Assembly: GCA_003315335.1 (NCBI GenBank)
Contig: QNRL01000005.1
Coordinates: 62,001-126,000 of the forward strand
DNA length: 64,000 nucleotides
Origin: Pseudocitrobacter faecalis
Lineage (GTDB): Bacteria; Pseudomonadota; Gammaproteobacteria; Enterobacterales; Enterobacteriaceae
Direction of reading: 5' to 3'
In this document: piece after piece, positions 46,659 to 54,384 of the stretch
How the letters are laid out: every line of letters starts with the position of its first letter
How positions within the stretch are numbered: the first letter of the stretch is position 1
Program-made: the position numbers and the translations under genes
The notes under the pieces: model-generated
Told to the model about the DNA's origin: nothing
Database searches by the model: none
The model's input: only the letters and a program-made list of their open reading frames with translations

Positions 46659-47123
46659 TTAACGCAGGTGGTGCACTACCTGATTGCTGCTGCCGCGCCA
46701 GATAAGGGCCGGGTCTTTTAAATCCTGCACAAATTTACCGTCGACCAGCACGTTGATGAGATCGACCACTTCCATTTGCGCAGCGTTCAGTTCGTCCAGC
46801 TTGTAGCCGGTCCATACCCAGATATCTTTTCCCTGGCATTCCGCGTGGATGCGCTTAACCAGTTTGAGAATTTCCGGTACGTTTTGCGGATGCAATGGGT
46901 CGCCACCGGAGAGTGAAATTCCCTGACGTTTCACGCGTGTGTCGTTGAGATCGGCGATGATACGGTCGGCCATTTCAGTCGTGAACGGCATGCCGGAATT
47001 CACGCGCCAGGTGCTTTTGTTGTAGCAGCCGGGGCATTCATGTACGCATCCCGCCACAAACAGCGTGCAGCGCGTGCCGGGGCCATTGACGATATCGACG
47101 GGGTAGTACTGATGATAATTCAT
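46659..47123 (-). CDS. nrdG: Anaerobic ribonucleotide reductase activating protein
   Basis: Radical-SAM enzyme of 154 residues. The cluster motif CVHECPGC (CX3CX2C) follows LFVAGC, and SGGDPLHPQN is the SAM-binding GGE-like region. It installs the glycyl radical on NrdD. Second gene of the nrdDG operon, separated from nrdD by a palindromic repeat. Confidence 0.96.
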   Translation of the reverse strand: MNYHQYYPVDIVNGPGTRCTLFVAGCVHECPGCYNKSTWRVNSGMPFTTEMADRIIADLNDTRVKRQGISLSGGDPLHPQNVPEILKLVKRIHAECQGKDIWVWTGYKLDELNAAQMEVVDLINVLVDGKFVQDLKDPALIWRGSSNQVVHHLR

Positions 47124-47156
47124 GATTTTTCTTATTGAGTATGGTGCGGGTTGTGG

Positions 47157-47261
47157 CCCTCACCCTAACCCTCTCCCGCAGGGAGAGGGAACCGACCGGG
47201 CAGATCATAGAGGTCGTCGTGGTTTTCTCCCTCTCCCTTGGGGAGAGGGACGGGGTGAGGG
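47157..47261. repeat. CCCTCTCCC palindromic repeat, copy 6, inside nrdD-nrdG
   Basis: 105 bases with both ends, filling most of the 146-base gap between nrdD and nrdG. Confidence 0.9.
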
Positions 47262-47269
47262 GCAGCCGT

Positions 47270-49408
47270 TTAACCGATCTGCCCGTTGCCGAGGTGTTTC
47301 ACGCGGCGTTTCACTTCTTCCTGCTTACCGGCGTTAAACGGACGCGCATCCGGGCTGCCTAAGTAACCGCACACGCGGCGGGTGACCGACACGCGGGACG
47401 CGTCGTGGTTACCGCATTTCGGGCAGGTGAAGCCTTTGCTGGTACACTCGAACTCACCGGTAAAGCCGCACTCATAGCATTCATCAATCGGCGTGTTGGT
47501 GCCGTAGTACGGCACGTGCTGGTAGCTGTAATCCCAGACGTCTTCCAGCGCTTTCAGGTTGTGCTGAATGTTTGGGTACTCGCCGTAGCAAATGAAACCG
47601 CCGTTCGCCAGCGGCGGATACGGGGCTTCAAAGTCGATTTTGTCGTACGGGTTAACTTTTTTCTCCACGTCCAGGTGGAAGCTGTTGGTGTAGTAACCTT
47701 TATCGGTCACGCCCGGTACCACGCCGAATTCGGCAGTATCAAGGCGGCAGAAGCGGTCACACAGGTTTTCACTTGGTGTGCTGTAGAGGCTGAAGCCGTA
47801 GCCGGTTTCATCTTTCCACTGGTCAACGGCCTGGCGCAGACGTTCAACAATGGCAGTGCCTTTGGCGCGCAGCGCTTCATTGTCATAAACGTGTTGATTA
47901 CCAAACAGCGCGTTGATGGTTTCGTGAATACCGATATAACCCAGCGAGATAGACGCACGACCGTTTTTGAAGATTTCAGAGACGTCATCGTCAGCCTGCA
48001 AACGCACGCCGCATGCGCCTTCCATATACAGGATCGGGGCCACGCGCGCTTTCACGCCTTCCAGACGCGCGATGCGGGTCATCAGCGCTTTACGTGCCAG
48101 CACCAGACGTTCGTCCAGCAGTTTCCAGAACGCGTCTTCATTGCCTTTCGCTTCCAGCGCGATGCGCGGCAGGTTCAGGCTGATCACGCCGAGGTTATTA
48201 CGGCCATCGTGGATCTGCTCGCCGTTTTCGTTTTCCCACACGCCGAGGAAGCTGCGGCAACCCATTGGCGTTTTGAACGAACCGGTAACTTTCACAACCT
48301 GGTCGTAGTTGAGGATGTCCGGGTACATGCGCTTGCTCGCGCATTCCAGCGCCAGCTGTTTGATGTCGTAGTTGGCATCGCCCGGTTTGTGGTTCAGGCC
48401 GTCGCGGATGGCGAACACCAGTTTCGGGAACACGGCGGTTTTACGGTTTTTGCCGAGGCCCGCAATGCGATTACGCAGAATGGACTGCTGAATCAGGCGT
48501 GATTCCCAACTGGTGCCGAGACCAAAACCGAAGGTGACGAACGGCGTTTGGCCGTTGGCGGTATGCAGCGTATTGACTTCATATTCCAGCGACTGGAAGG
48601 CGTCGTAGCACTCTTTCTCAGTGCGGGAGTGCGCGTAGCCTTCTGCGTCCGGAATCTGCCACTCCTCAGCGGTCTGGCGATGTTTATTGAAGCTGGCGGT
48701 CACGAACGGGGCCAGAACTTCATCGATACGGTTAATGGTGGTGCCGCCATAAATGTGGCTGGCCACCTGCGCGATAATCTGCGCGGTAACGGCCGTCGCG
48801 GTAGAGATGGATTTCGGCGGCTCGATTTCCGCGTTACCCATTTTAAAGCCCTGCGTTAGCATTCCTTTCAGGTCGATCAACATGCAGTTGAACATCGGGA
48901 AGAACGGGGAGTAATCAAGGTCGTGATAGTGGATAACGCCGCGTTCGTGCGCCATCACCACGTCGTGCGGCAGCAGGTGCTGACGGGCGTAGTGCTTCGC
49001 GACGATACCGGCCAGCAGGTCACGCTGGGTAGGGATCACTTTACTGTCTTTATTGGCGTTTTCATTGAGCAGCGCCGAGTTGGTTTGCTCAACCAGACCG
49101 CGAATTTCCTGGTTCAGGCGGCCACGCTTTTCACGCTGGCTATCGCGGTCATGGCGATATTCGATATAGGCGCGCGCCAGCTGCTTATACGGGCCAGACA
49201 TCAGCTGGTTTTCAACCGCGGTCTGGATCTCGTTGATATCAACCTGGCTACGGCCTTGCATCTGCTCGCTTACGATTGCCGCGACGGTGGCGCAATAGTC
49301 TGCGTCATCGACTCCCGCTGCTTTAGCGGCACGCAGGATAGCTTCCTGGATGCGCTCTGATTTGAACGGCACTTTACAGCCATCGCGTTTCATCACATGC
49401 GGTGTCAT
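47270..49408 (-). CDS. nrdD: Anaerobic ribonucleoside-triphosphate reductase
   Basis: 712 residues from 49408 (MTPHVMKRDGCKVPFKSERI) behind GGAG; this is the E. coli length, and the frame to 49516 is upstream DNA. An ATP-cone (about 1-95) precedes the ten-stranded barrel. The C-terminal zinc site has CYECGFTGEF and CPKCGNH, and RRVCGYLGS carries the glycyl-radical Gly. Makes dNTPs without oxygen. Confidence 0.97.
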   Translation of the reverse strand: MTPHVMKRDGCKVPFKSERIQEAILRAAKAAGVDDADYCATVAAIVSEQMQGRSQVDINEIQTAVENQLMSGPYKQLARAYIEYRHDRDSQREKRGRLNQEIRGLVEQTNSALLNENANKDSKVIPTQRDLLAGIVAKHYARQHLLPHDVVMAHERGVIHYHDLDYSPFFPMFNCMLIDLKGMLTQGFKMGNAEIEPPKSISTATAVTAQIIAQVASHIYGGTTINRIDEVLAPFVTASFNKHRQTAEEWQIPDAEGYAHSRTEKECYDAFQSLEYEVNTLHTANGQTPFVTFGFGLGTSWESRLIQQSILRNRIAGLGKNRKTAVFPKLVFAIRDGLNHKPGDANYDIKQLALECASKRMYPDILNYDQVVKVTGSFKTPMGCRSFLGVWENENGEQIHDGRNNLGVISLNLPRIALEAKGNEDAFWKLLDERLVLARKALMTRIARLEGVKARVAPILYMEGACGVRLQADDDVSEIFKNGRASISLGYIGIHETINALFGNQHVYDNEALRAKGTAIVERLRQAVDQWKDETGYGFSLYSTPSENLCDRFCRLDTAEFGVVPGVTDKGYYTNSFHLDVEKKVNPYDKIDFEAPYPPLANGGFICYGEYPNIQHNLKALEDVWDYSYQHVPYYGTNTPIDECYECGFTGEFECTSKGFTCPKCGNHDASRVSVTRRVCGYLGSPDARPFNAGKQEEVKRRVKHLGNGQIG

Positions 49409-49567
49409 GATCACTCCATTATAAAAACAGGTTATCCACAGAACTGAAGTCGGGGCGGGGGCGAGATTTACAAAGCCTGCCCGCGTGTTAGCGCTTCTCC
49501 AGTCAAATTTATCCACATCTCACCCCCTTTCTTCATTGGAAGGGTATGGTGATATTGTAGACGATAA

Positions 49568-49583
49568 ACCCAATATGTTGGGT
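49568..49583. promoter_or_regulatory. NrdR box upstream of nrdD
   Basis: ACCCAATATGTTGGGT, a 16-base palindrome of the NrdR type, 160 bases ahead of the nrdD start. A weaker second box, TGGTGATATTGTAGAC, lies at 49547-49562. NrdR repression of nrd operons is established in E. coli. Confidence 0.72.
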
Positions 49584-49610
49584 CGGCGAGCATTCTAAGG
49601 TCTATATATA

Positions 49611-49624
49611 GTGATTTGCATCAA
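49611..49624 (-). promoter_or_regulatory. FNR site upstream of nrdD
   Basis: The minus strand reads TTGATGCAAATCAC, matching TTGAT-N4-ATCAA at nine of ten positions. Anaerobic activation of nrdDG by FNR is known in E. coli. Confidence 0.75.
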
Positions 49625-49760
49625 ACAAGTTTGCGATTTTATTGATGTAGGACAAAGTAAAAATCGAAGCGTACAGATGGCGGGCGCTACGGCTAATGTA
49701 AATATTGCAGTGCTGAGTTTTGCTTAAAAATTCAACAAAAACAGTAGGATTTGTCGGGAG

Positions 49761-49781
49761 CCGGCGACCGGGAGTCGCCGG
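49761..49781 (-). terminator. Hairpin after treC
   Basis: CCGGCGAC pairs with GTCGCCGG over a five-base loop, ten bases past the treC stop on the minus strand. The sequence that follows is not T-rich, so it is only a probable terminator. Confidence 0.45.
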
Positions 49782-49790
49782 TTGAGAGGG

Positions 49791-51446
49791 TTAATTTTGT
49801 AGCCACCAGACCGCTTCAAAAGGCCGTAGCGTCATTTCAGACGGTGCACTTGCCACTTCGTCATAGTTGCTGATTAATGCCGTCCATTCGCCGTGAGCGG
49901 CGTCTGGCTGCCAGTGTTGAAGTTCTGCGCTAAGGTTGGCGACAACCAGCAGCGTTTGCCCCTTCCATTGACGGCGATAGCACCACAAAGCGGGGTGATC
50001 GGGCAGAAGATCCTGATAATCACCCCACGTCAGAATCGGCGTGGTTTTACGTAACGCGATCAATTGCTGATAGGTGTAGAACACCGAATTCGGATCGTTC
50101 AGCGCTGTATCGACGTTGATCGCTTCATAGTTGTCGCACAGGGCGATCCACGGCGTACCGGTGGTGAACCCGCCGTGCGCGTCGCCATTCCATTGCATCG
50201 GTGTGCGGCTGTTATCGCGTGATTTACTGGCGAGGATCGCCAGTAAGGTTTGCGCATCCTGGCCCTGCGCTAAGCGCTCGGCGAACATATTGTGGCTCTC
50301 CACGTCGCGATAATCGGTGATCTGCGTGAAATGCGGGTTGGTCATGCCAATCTCTTCGCCCTGATAAACATAAGGCGTGCCCTGCATACCGTGCAGCACC
50401 ATGGCCAGCATTTTGGCGGCGGGCAGGCGATACTCGCCTTCATCGCCAAAGCGCGAAACAATGCGCGGCTGATCGTGGTTACACCAGAACAGCGCATTCC
50501 AGGCGCGATTATGCATGCCCTGCTGCCAGTGGCTGAACAGTGCTTTCAGGGCGACGTAGTCCGGCTTCGCCAGCGTCCATTTTTCGCCGCCGGGATAATC
50601 GACTTTCAGGTGGTGGAAGTTAAAGGTCATCGAGAGCTCACGCCCATCCAGCGCGGCGTACTGCTGGCAGTTTTCCAGCGAGGTTGACGACATCTCGCCG
50701 ACGGTCATTAACTCGCGCGGCGTAAAGACATCGCGGCTCATCTCCTGCAAAAACTCATGGGCACGCGGGCCATCCGTATAGAAACGACGACCATCGCCGT
50801 CCGGGTCAGAAGGGAAAGCCTGATCTTTTGAAATCAGGTTCACTACATCGAGACGCAGGCCGTCGACGCCGCGATCGGCCCAGAACTCGCACACTTTTTT
50901 CAGCTCGGCACGTACTGCCGGGTTTTCCCAGTTGAGATCCGCCTGCTCCGGCGCAAACAGGTGCAGATAATATTGCTCGCTCTCCGCGTGCCACTGCCAG
51001 GCGTTGCCGCCAAATTTCGAGCGCCAGTTGTTGGGCGGGATGCCCGGTTCGCCGTCACGCCAGATGTAGAATTCGCGGTATGGGCTCGCTTTATTCAACG
51101 ATTCGCGGAACCAGGCGTGCTGCGTGGAGGAGTGGTTGAGCACCATATCCAGCACGATGCGAATACCGCGCGCTTTCGCCTCGGCCACCAGTTCATCGAA
51201 ATCGTCCAGCGTGCCGTAGGCCGGATCGATGGCGGTGTAGTTCGCCACATCGTAGCCGTTATCGACCTGCGGTGAGACATAGAAAGGGGTCAGCCAGATG
51301 GCGTCAACGCCCAGTTTTTTCAGATAGTCGAGGCGGTAGGTTACGCCGCGTAAATCACCGGTGCCGCTGCCGGTCGTGTCCTGAAAACTCTTCGGATAAA
51401 TTTGATAAATAACGCCGTTCTGCCACCAGTGGGGAAGAATATTCAT
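49791..51446 (-). CDS. treC: Trehalose-6-phosphate hydrolase
   Basis: GH13 alpha-glucosidase of 551 residues starting MNILPHWWQNGVIYQIYPKSF, the E. coli length. Catalytic-region motifs: DMVLNHSS, GLRLDVVN (nucleophile Asp), VGEMSS (acid/base Glu) and FWCNHDQPR. Splits trehalose 6-phosphate into glucose and glucose 6-phosphate. 51 bases after treB in the same operon. Confidence 0.97.
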   Translation of the reverse strand: MNILPHWWQNGVIYQIYPKSFQDTTGSGTGDLRGVTYRLDYLKKLGVDAIWLTPFYVSPQVDNGYDVANYTAIDPAYGTLDDFDELVAEAKARGIRIVLDMVLNHSSTQHAWFRESLNKASPYREFYIWRDGEPGIPPNNWRSKFGGNAWQWHAESEQYYLHLFAPEQADLNWENPAVRAELKKVCEFWADRGVDGLRLDVVNLISKDQAFPSDPDGDGRRFYTDGPRAHEFLQEMSRDVFTPRELMTVGEMSSTSLENCQQYAALDGRELSMTFNFHHLKVDYPGGEKWTLAKPDYVALKALFSHWQQGMHNRAWNALFWCNHDQPRIVSRFGDEGEYRLPAAKMLAMVLHGMQGTPYVYQGEEIGMTNPHFTQITDYRDVESHNMFAERLAQGQDAQTLLAILASKSRDNSRTPMQWNGDAHGGFTTGTPWIALCDNYEAINVDTALNDPNSVFYTYQQLIALRKTTPILTWGDYQDLLPDHPALWCYRRQWKGQTLLVVANLSAELQHWQPDAAHGEWTALISNYDEVASAPSEMTLRPFEAVWWLQN

Positions 51447-51497
51447 AGTGCTGTCCTGAAATGCGAAGGGGCGCAAGGGCGCCCCAAAGTGAAAACA

Positions 51498-52916
51498 TTA
51501 AACAATCTGCAAGGTGCCCTGACGGTGTTTACGCTGGTAAACCACCGAGGTGAGAATGATTGGAATAACAATGGCAATCAGCATCGCCAGGCTAAAGACC
51601 TGCCAGTAGGTTGGCTGGATGGAAAGAATGCCCGGCAGGCCGCCGACGCCAATTCCGTTTGCCATGACGCCGCTCAGGCCGCACAGCAGACCCGCGAGGC
51701 CGGAACCGACCATGGCGCACAGCATCGGGAAACGATACTTCAGGTTGATGCCGTACATGGCCGGTTCGGTTACGCCGAGGAAAGCGGAGATGGCGGCAGG
51801 TACGGAAATTTCACGCTCGTTCTGTTTACGGCTGCAAATAATGATGCCCACGACCGCCGAAGCCTGCGCAATATTAGAGAGCGCAATCAGCGGCCACACC
51901 GGCGTGCCACCCATGCTCTGAATCATCTGCATGTCGATGGCAAGCGTCGTCTGATGAACGCCGGTGATCACCAGCGGCGCGTACAGGAAGCCGAACAGCG
52001 CAGCGCCAACCGGTGCGAAGCTGCCGGTCATCAGGTGACGCACAGCAAAGGCGACGCCGTCGCCAATCATGCGGCCAAACGGGCCGATAAAGGCGTGAGC
52101 AAGGAAGACCGCCAGAATCAGCGAGCAGACCGGCACAATCACCAGATAGAGGTAATCCGGCACGATGCGCTTCATGCGCGTTTCAATATAGCCGAGCGCC
52201 AGGCCCGCCAGCAGCGCCGGGATCACCTGCGCCTGATAGCCGACTTTCGCAATGGTAAACAGGCCGAAGTTCCACACTTCCGGCACCTGTTGACCCAGAA
52301 GGTAGGCGTTCATCAACTGCGGGGAGACCAGCGTAACGCCGAGTACGATACCCAGAATCGGCGTACCGCCCATTTTGCGTACCGCCGACCAGCAGATACC
52401 CACCGGTAAATAGAAGAAGATGGCCTCGCCAATCAGCCATAAGAAATCGTAGATGCTTTGCAGCGACGGGTACATTTGCGCCAGCGTCTGACCGTTACTC
52501 ATCGGCAGATCGCCGATCACGTTGCGGAAACCGAGGATCAAACCCCCGCTAATCAGCGCCGGCAGCAGCGGGAAGAAGATCTCCGCGAAGTGCGAGATCA
52601 TACGTTCATGCCACTTCATGTTCTGGCGCGCCGCCAGTTTGGCCTGCTCTTTATCTGCCGCCGCCTGGCCGGTTGAGGCGATTAGCGCGCTGTAGTAATC
52701 GCCGACTTCGGTACCGATGACGACCTGAAATTGACCGGCATTGGTGAAGCAGCCTTTCACCATCGGCAGTTCTTCGATGGCTTTCGGATCGGCTTTTGCC
52801 GGGTTGTTGAGGACAAAGCGTAAGCGGGTAATGCAGTGGCTGACGGTAGCGATGTTATCGCGCCCGCCGACCAGCTCGATAAGTTTATCGATGTTCTGCT
52901 GATTTATTTTACTCAT
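51498..52916 (-). CDS. treB: Trehalose PTS permease EIIBC
   Basis: 472 residues. The N-terminal EIIB domain carries the phospho-Cys C28 in SHCITRLRF; the EIIC domain (about 105-460) has ten hydrophobic segments. It imports and phosphorylates trehalose; the EIIA function comes from Crr in E. coli. First gene of treBC. Confidence 0.96.
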   Translation of the reverse strand: MSKINQQNIDKLIELVGGRDNIATVSHCITRLRFVLNNPAKADPKAIEELPMVKGCFTNAGQFQVVIGTEVGDYYSALIASTGQAAADKEQAKLAARQNMKWHERMISHFAEIFFPLLPALISGGLILGFRNVIGDLPMSNGQTLAQMYPSLQSIYDFLWLIGEAIFFYLPVGICWSAVRKMGGTPILGIVLGVTLVSPQLMNAYLLGQQVPEVWNFGLFTIAKVGYQAQVIPALLAGLALGYIETRMKRIVPDYLYLVIVPVCSLILAVFLAHAFIGPFGRMIGDGVAFAVRHLMTGSFAPVGAALFGFLYAPLVITGVHQTTLAIDMQMIQSMGGTPVWPLIALSNIAQASAVVGIIICSRKQNEREISVPAAISAFLGVTEPAMYGINLKYRFPMLCAMVGSGLAGLLCGLSGVMANGIGVGGLPGILSIQPTYWQVFSLAMLIAIVIPIILTSVVYQRKHRQGTLQIV

Positions 52917-52997
52917 TATGAAAACCTCAGTGCCGAGGAGAGATATTGTGTTGATGACCTGAGCTGTAGCCTATCCGTTAACCGATTTTTGGAAAAT

Positions 52998-53009
52998 GGG
53001 AACGTTCCC
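52998..53009. promoter_or_regulatory. TreR operator
   Basis: GGGAACGTTCCC, a 12-base palindrome with the central CG of LacI-family operators, 82 bases before treB. Confidence 0.6.
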
Positions 53010-53047
53010 GAAACGCAGCGAGGATCACATAATTTACGCGTTCAGGC

Positions 53048-53995
53048 TTAGATGAGGTTGGCGGGAATAATAATTTGACGCGGTTCGGCGCGTCCGGTTA
53101 TCTGGCCTATCAGCTGTTCTGCCGCCTGGCGTCCTGCGTCGGCATAACCGGGATCGACGGTGATTATTTCCGGGTGCAGAAACTTCATCAGCGGCGTATT
53201 ACCGACGCTGGCAAGCTGCACGGAATCCATGCGTTCCTGCTGGAAATATTTGCTCGCGCCCAGCGCCAACGTATCGGTGGCGCACAGCAGGGCGGTGGTG
53301 TCCGGCGTCATCACTTTGCTGGCATATTCAAAACCCTGCTTCATGGTGAGACCGGGCAGCGCGGCGACTGGGTTCAGTTTGTGTTTTTTACAGAAAGCGA
53401 GATAGGCATCGTGGCGGCGTTTGCCGGTAGTGATGTCGCTGTGGGGCACGCCCAGATAGCTAATATGACGATGCCCCTGGTCGTAGAGGCGCTGCATTAA
53501 GATGCTGATGGCGCCTTTGTCGTCATAACATACGGAGGCGAAACCTTTCGCGTCGCGCGCCACCATCACCAGCGACGACTGCCAGTTCGCCAGCATGGTT
53601 TCATTGACGCCGGTAAAGCCGAACAGCACCACGCCGTCGATGTTACGTCGCTTCAGCATGCCCAGGTGCTCTTCTACTTTCTCGGGTGAGAACTGGCTTT
53701 CCATCATGATGGGGTCGTAACCCTGCTCATAAAAGGCGGGCAGCATGGTCTGTACCGCCAGGTTTTCGGAAAGTGAATCAAGGCGCGTGACGATAATGGC
53801 GACCACTTTATCGCTCTGCCCACGCATAGCGCGCGCGGAGCGGGAAGGTGAGAAACCGTGTTGATTCATCACCGCTTCAACACGTTCACGGGTACGATCG
53901 CTGACGCCGCTTTCATTATTCAACACGCGGGAGACGGTCGATTTCCCCACTCCGCTCAGGCGTGCAATATCTTTAATGGTCAGCCGGTTCTGCAT
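53048..53995 (-). CDS. treR: Trehalose operon repressor TreR
   Basis: LacI-family repressor of 315 residues, same as E. coli. HTH LTIKDIARLSGVGKSTVSRV at the N-terminus, then a sugar-binding core. Trehalose 6-phosphate relieves repression. Lies upstream of treBC on the same strand but with its own unit. Confidence 0.95.
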   Translation of the reverse strand: MQNRLTIKDIARLSGVGKSTVSRVLNNESGVSDRTRERVEAVMNQHGFSPSRSARAMRGQSDKVVAIIVTRLDSLSENLAVQTMLPAFYEQGYDPIMMESQFSPEKVEEHLGMLKRRNIDGVVLFGFTGVNETMLANWQSSLVMVARDAKGFASVCYDDKGAISILMQRLYDQGHRHISYLGVPHSDITTGKRRHDAYLAFCKKHKLNPVAALPGLTMKQGFEYASKVMTPDTTALLCATDTLALGASKYFQQERMDSVQLASVGNTPLMKFLHPEIITVDPGYADAGRQAAEQLIGQITGRAEPRQIIIPANLI

Positions 53996-54074
53996 CTCGT
54001 TTCCCGTGTTAATAAAATGTTATTTCAGACTCAGTGTTTCATCCTACGCAAACAATGTGCAATGAGCAAAGTCT

Positions 54075-54109
54075 GGTTTACGTTCGGTTTAGTTGCCGGG
54101 AGGTATTAT
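54075..54109 (+). promoter_or_regulatory. PhoP-activated promoter of mgtA
   Basis: The PhoP box is a direct repeat GGTTTA CGTTC GGTTTA (54075-54091), followed after 12 bases by a -10 TATTAT (54104-54109). This spacing is the usual one for PhoP-dependent promoters, which replace the -35. Transcription should begin near 54116. Confidence 0.82.
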
Positions 54110-54115
54110 ACCGCC

Positions 54116-54384
54116 CGAACCGTCACAAACATTATGGTTTTATACCTATAATGTGCGGCATATTTCATCATTCATCTTACCGGAGGCCGTATGGATCCCG
54201 ATCCCACCCCTCTCCCACACGGGAGCGTAATTTTCCGGTAAGTCAGTTTTCGCTGCCTTACCGAGCACGTGAGGCAGTGACATCCCCGATGTCCCTGTAG
54301 AAAAATTAAGTGCCTGACAGGCAAGAATTTGTTGCGCCTGTCAGCCGAGCTGCGTCCGTATTTTACGGATGCGGGGGACGTTTT
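54116..54384 (+). promoter_or_regulatory. mgtA leader RNA (Mg2+- and proline-responsive)
   Basis: About 269 bases, close to the 264 of the E. coli leader. It encodes MgtL and can form later hairpins: CTGACAGG/CCTGTCAG (54314-54344) and TGCGTCCGT with ACGGATGCG (54351-54374), the last just before the mgtA ribosome site GGGGGA. In Salmonella and E. coli this leader couples Mg2+ and Pro levels to Rho-dependent termination. Confidence 0.75.
54191..54241 (+). CDS. mgtL: mgtA leader peptide MgtL
   Basis: Sixteen codons, MDPDPTPLPHGSVIFR, behind CGGAGG. The Asp-Pro-Asp-Pro-Thr-Pro-Leu-Pro stretch matches MgtL of E. coli (which begins MEPDPTPLP). Translation stalls or aborts at low Mg2+ or low proline and so controls mgtA. 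The C-terminal half differs from E. coli. Confidence 0.88.
   Translation: MDPDPTPLPHGSVIFR

Noticed and set aside
54201-54225. A seventh copy of the CCCTCTCCC repeat
   Set aside because: The likeness (CCCCTCTCCCACACGGGAG) is short and coincides with the Pro codons of mgtL.
54034-54300. An 88-codon frame across the mgtA promoter and mgtL
   Set aside because: It starts before the PhoP box and overlaps mgtL in another frame; mgtL has the ribosome site and known sequence.
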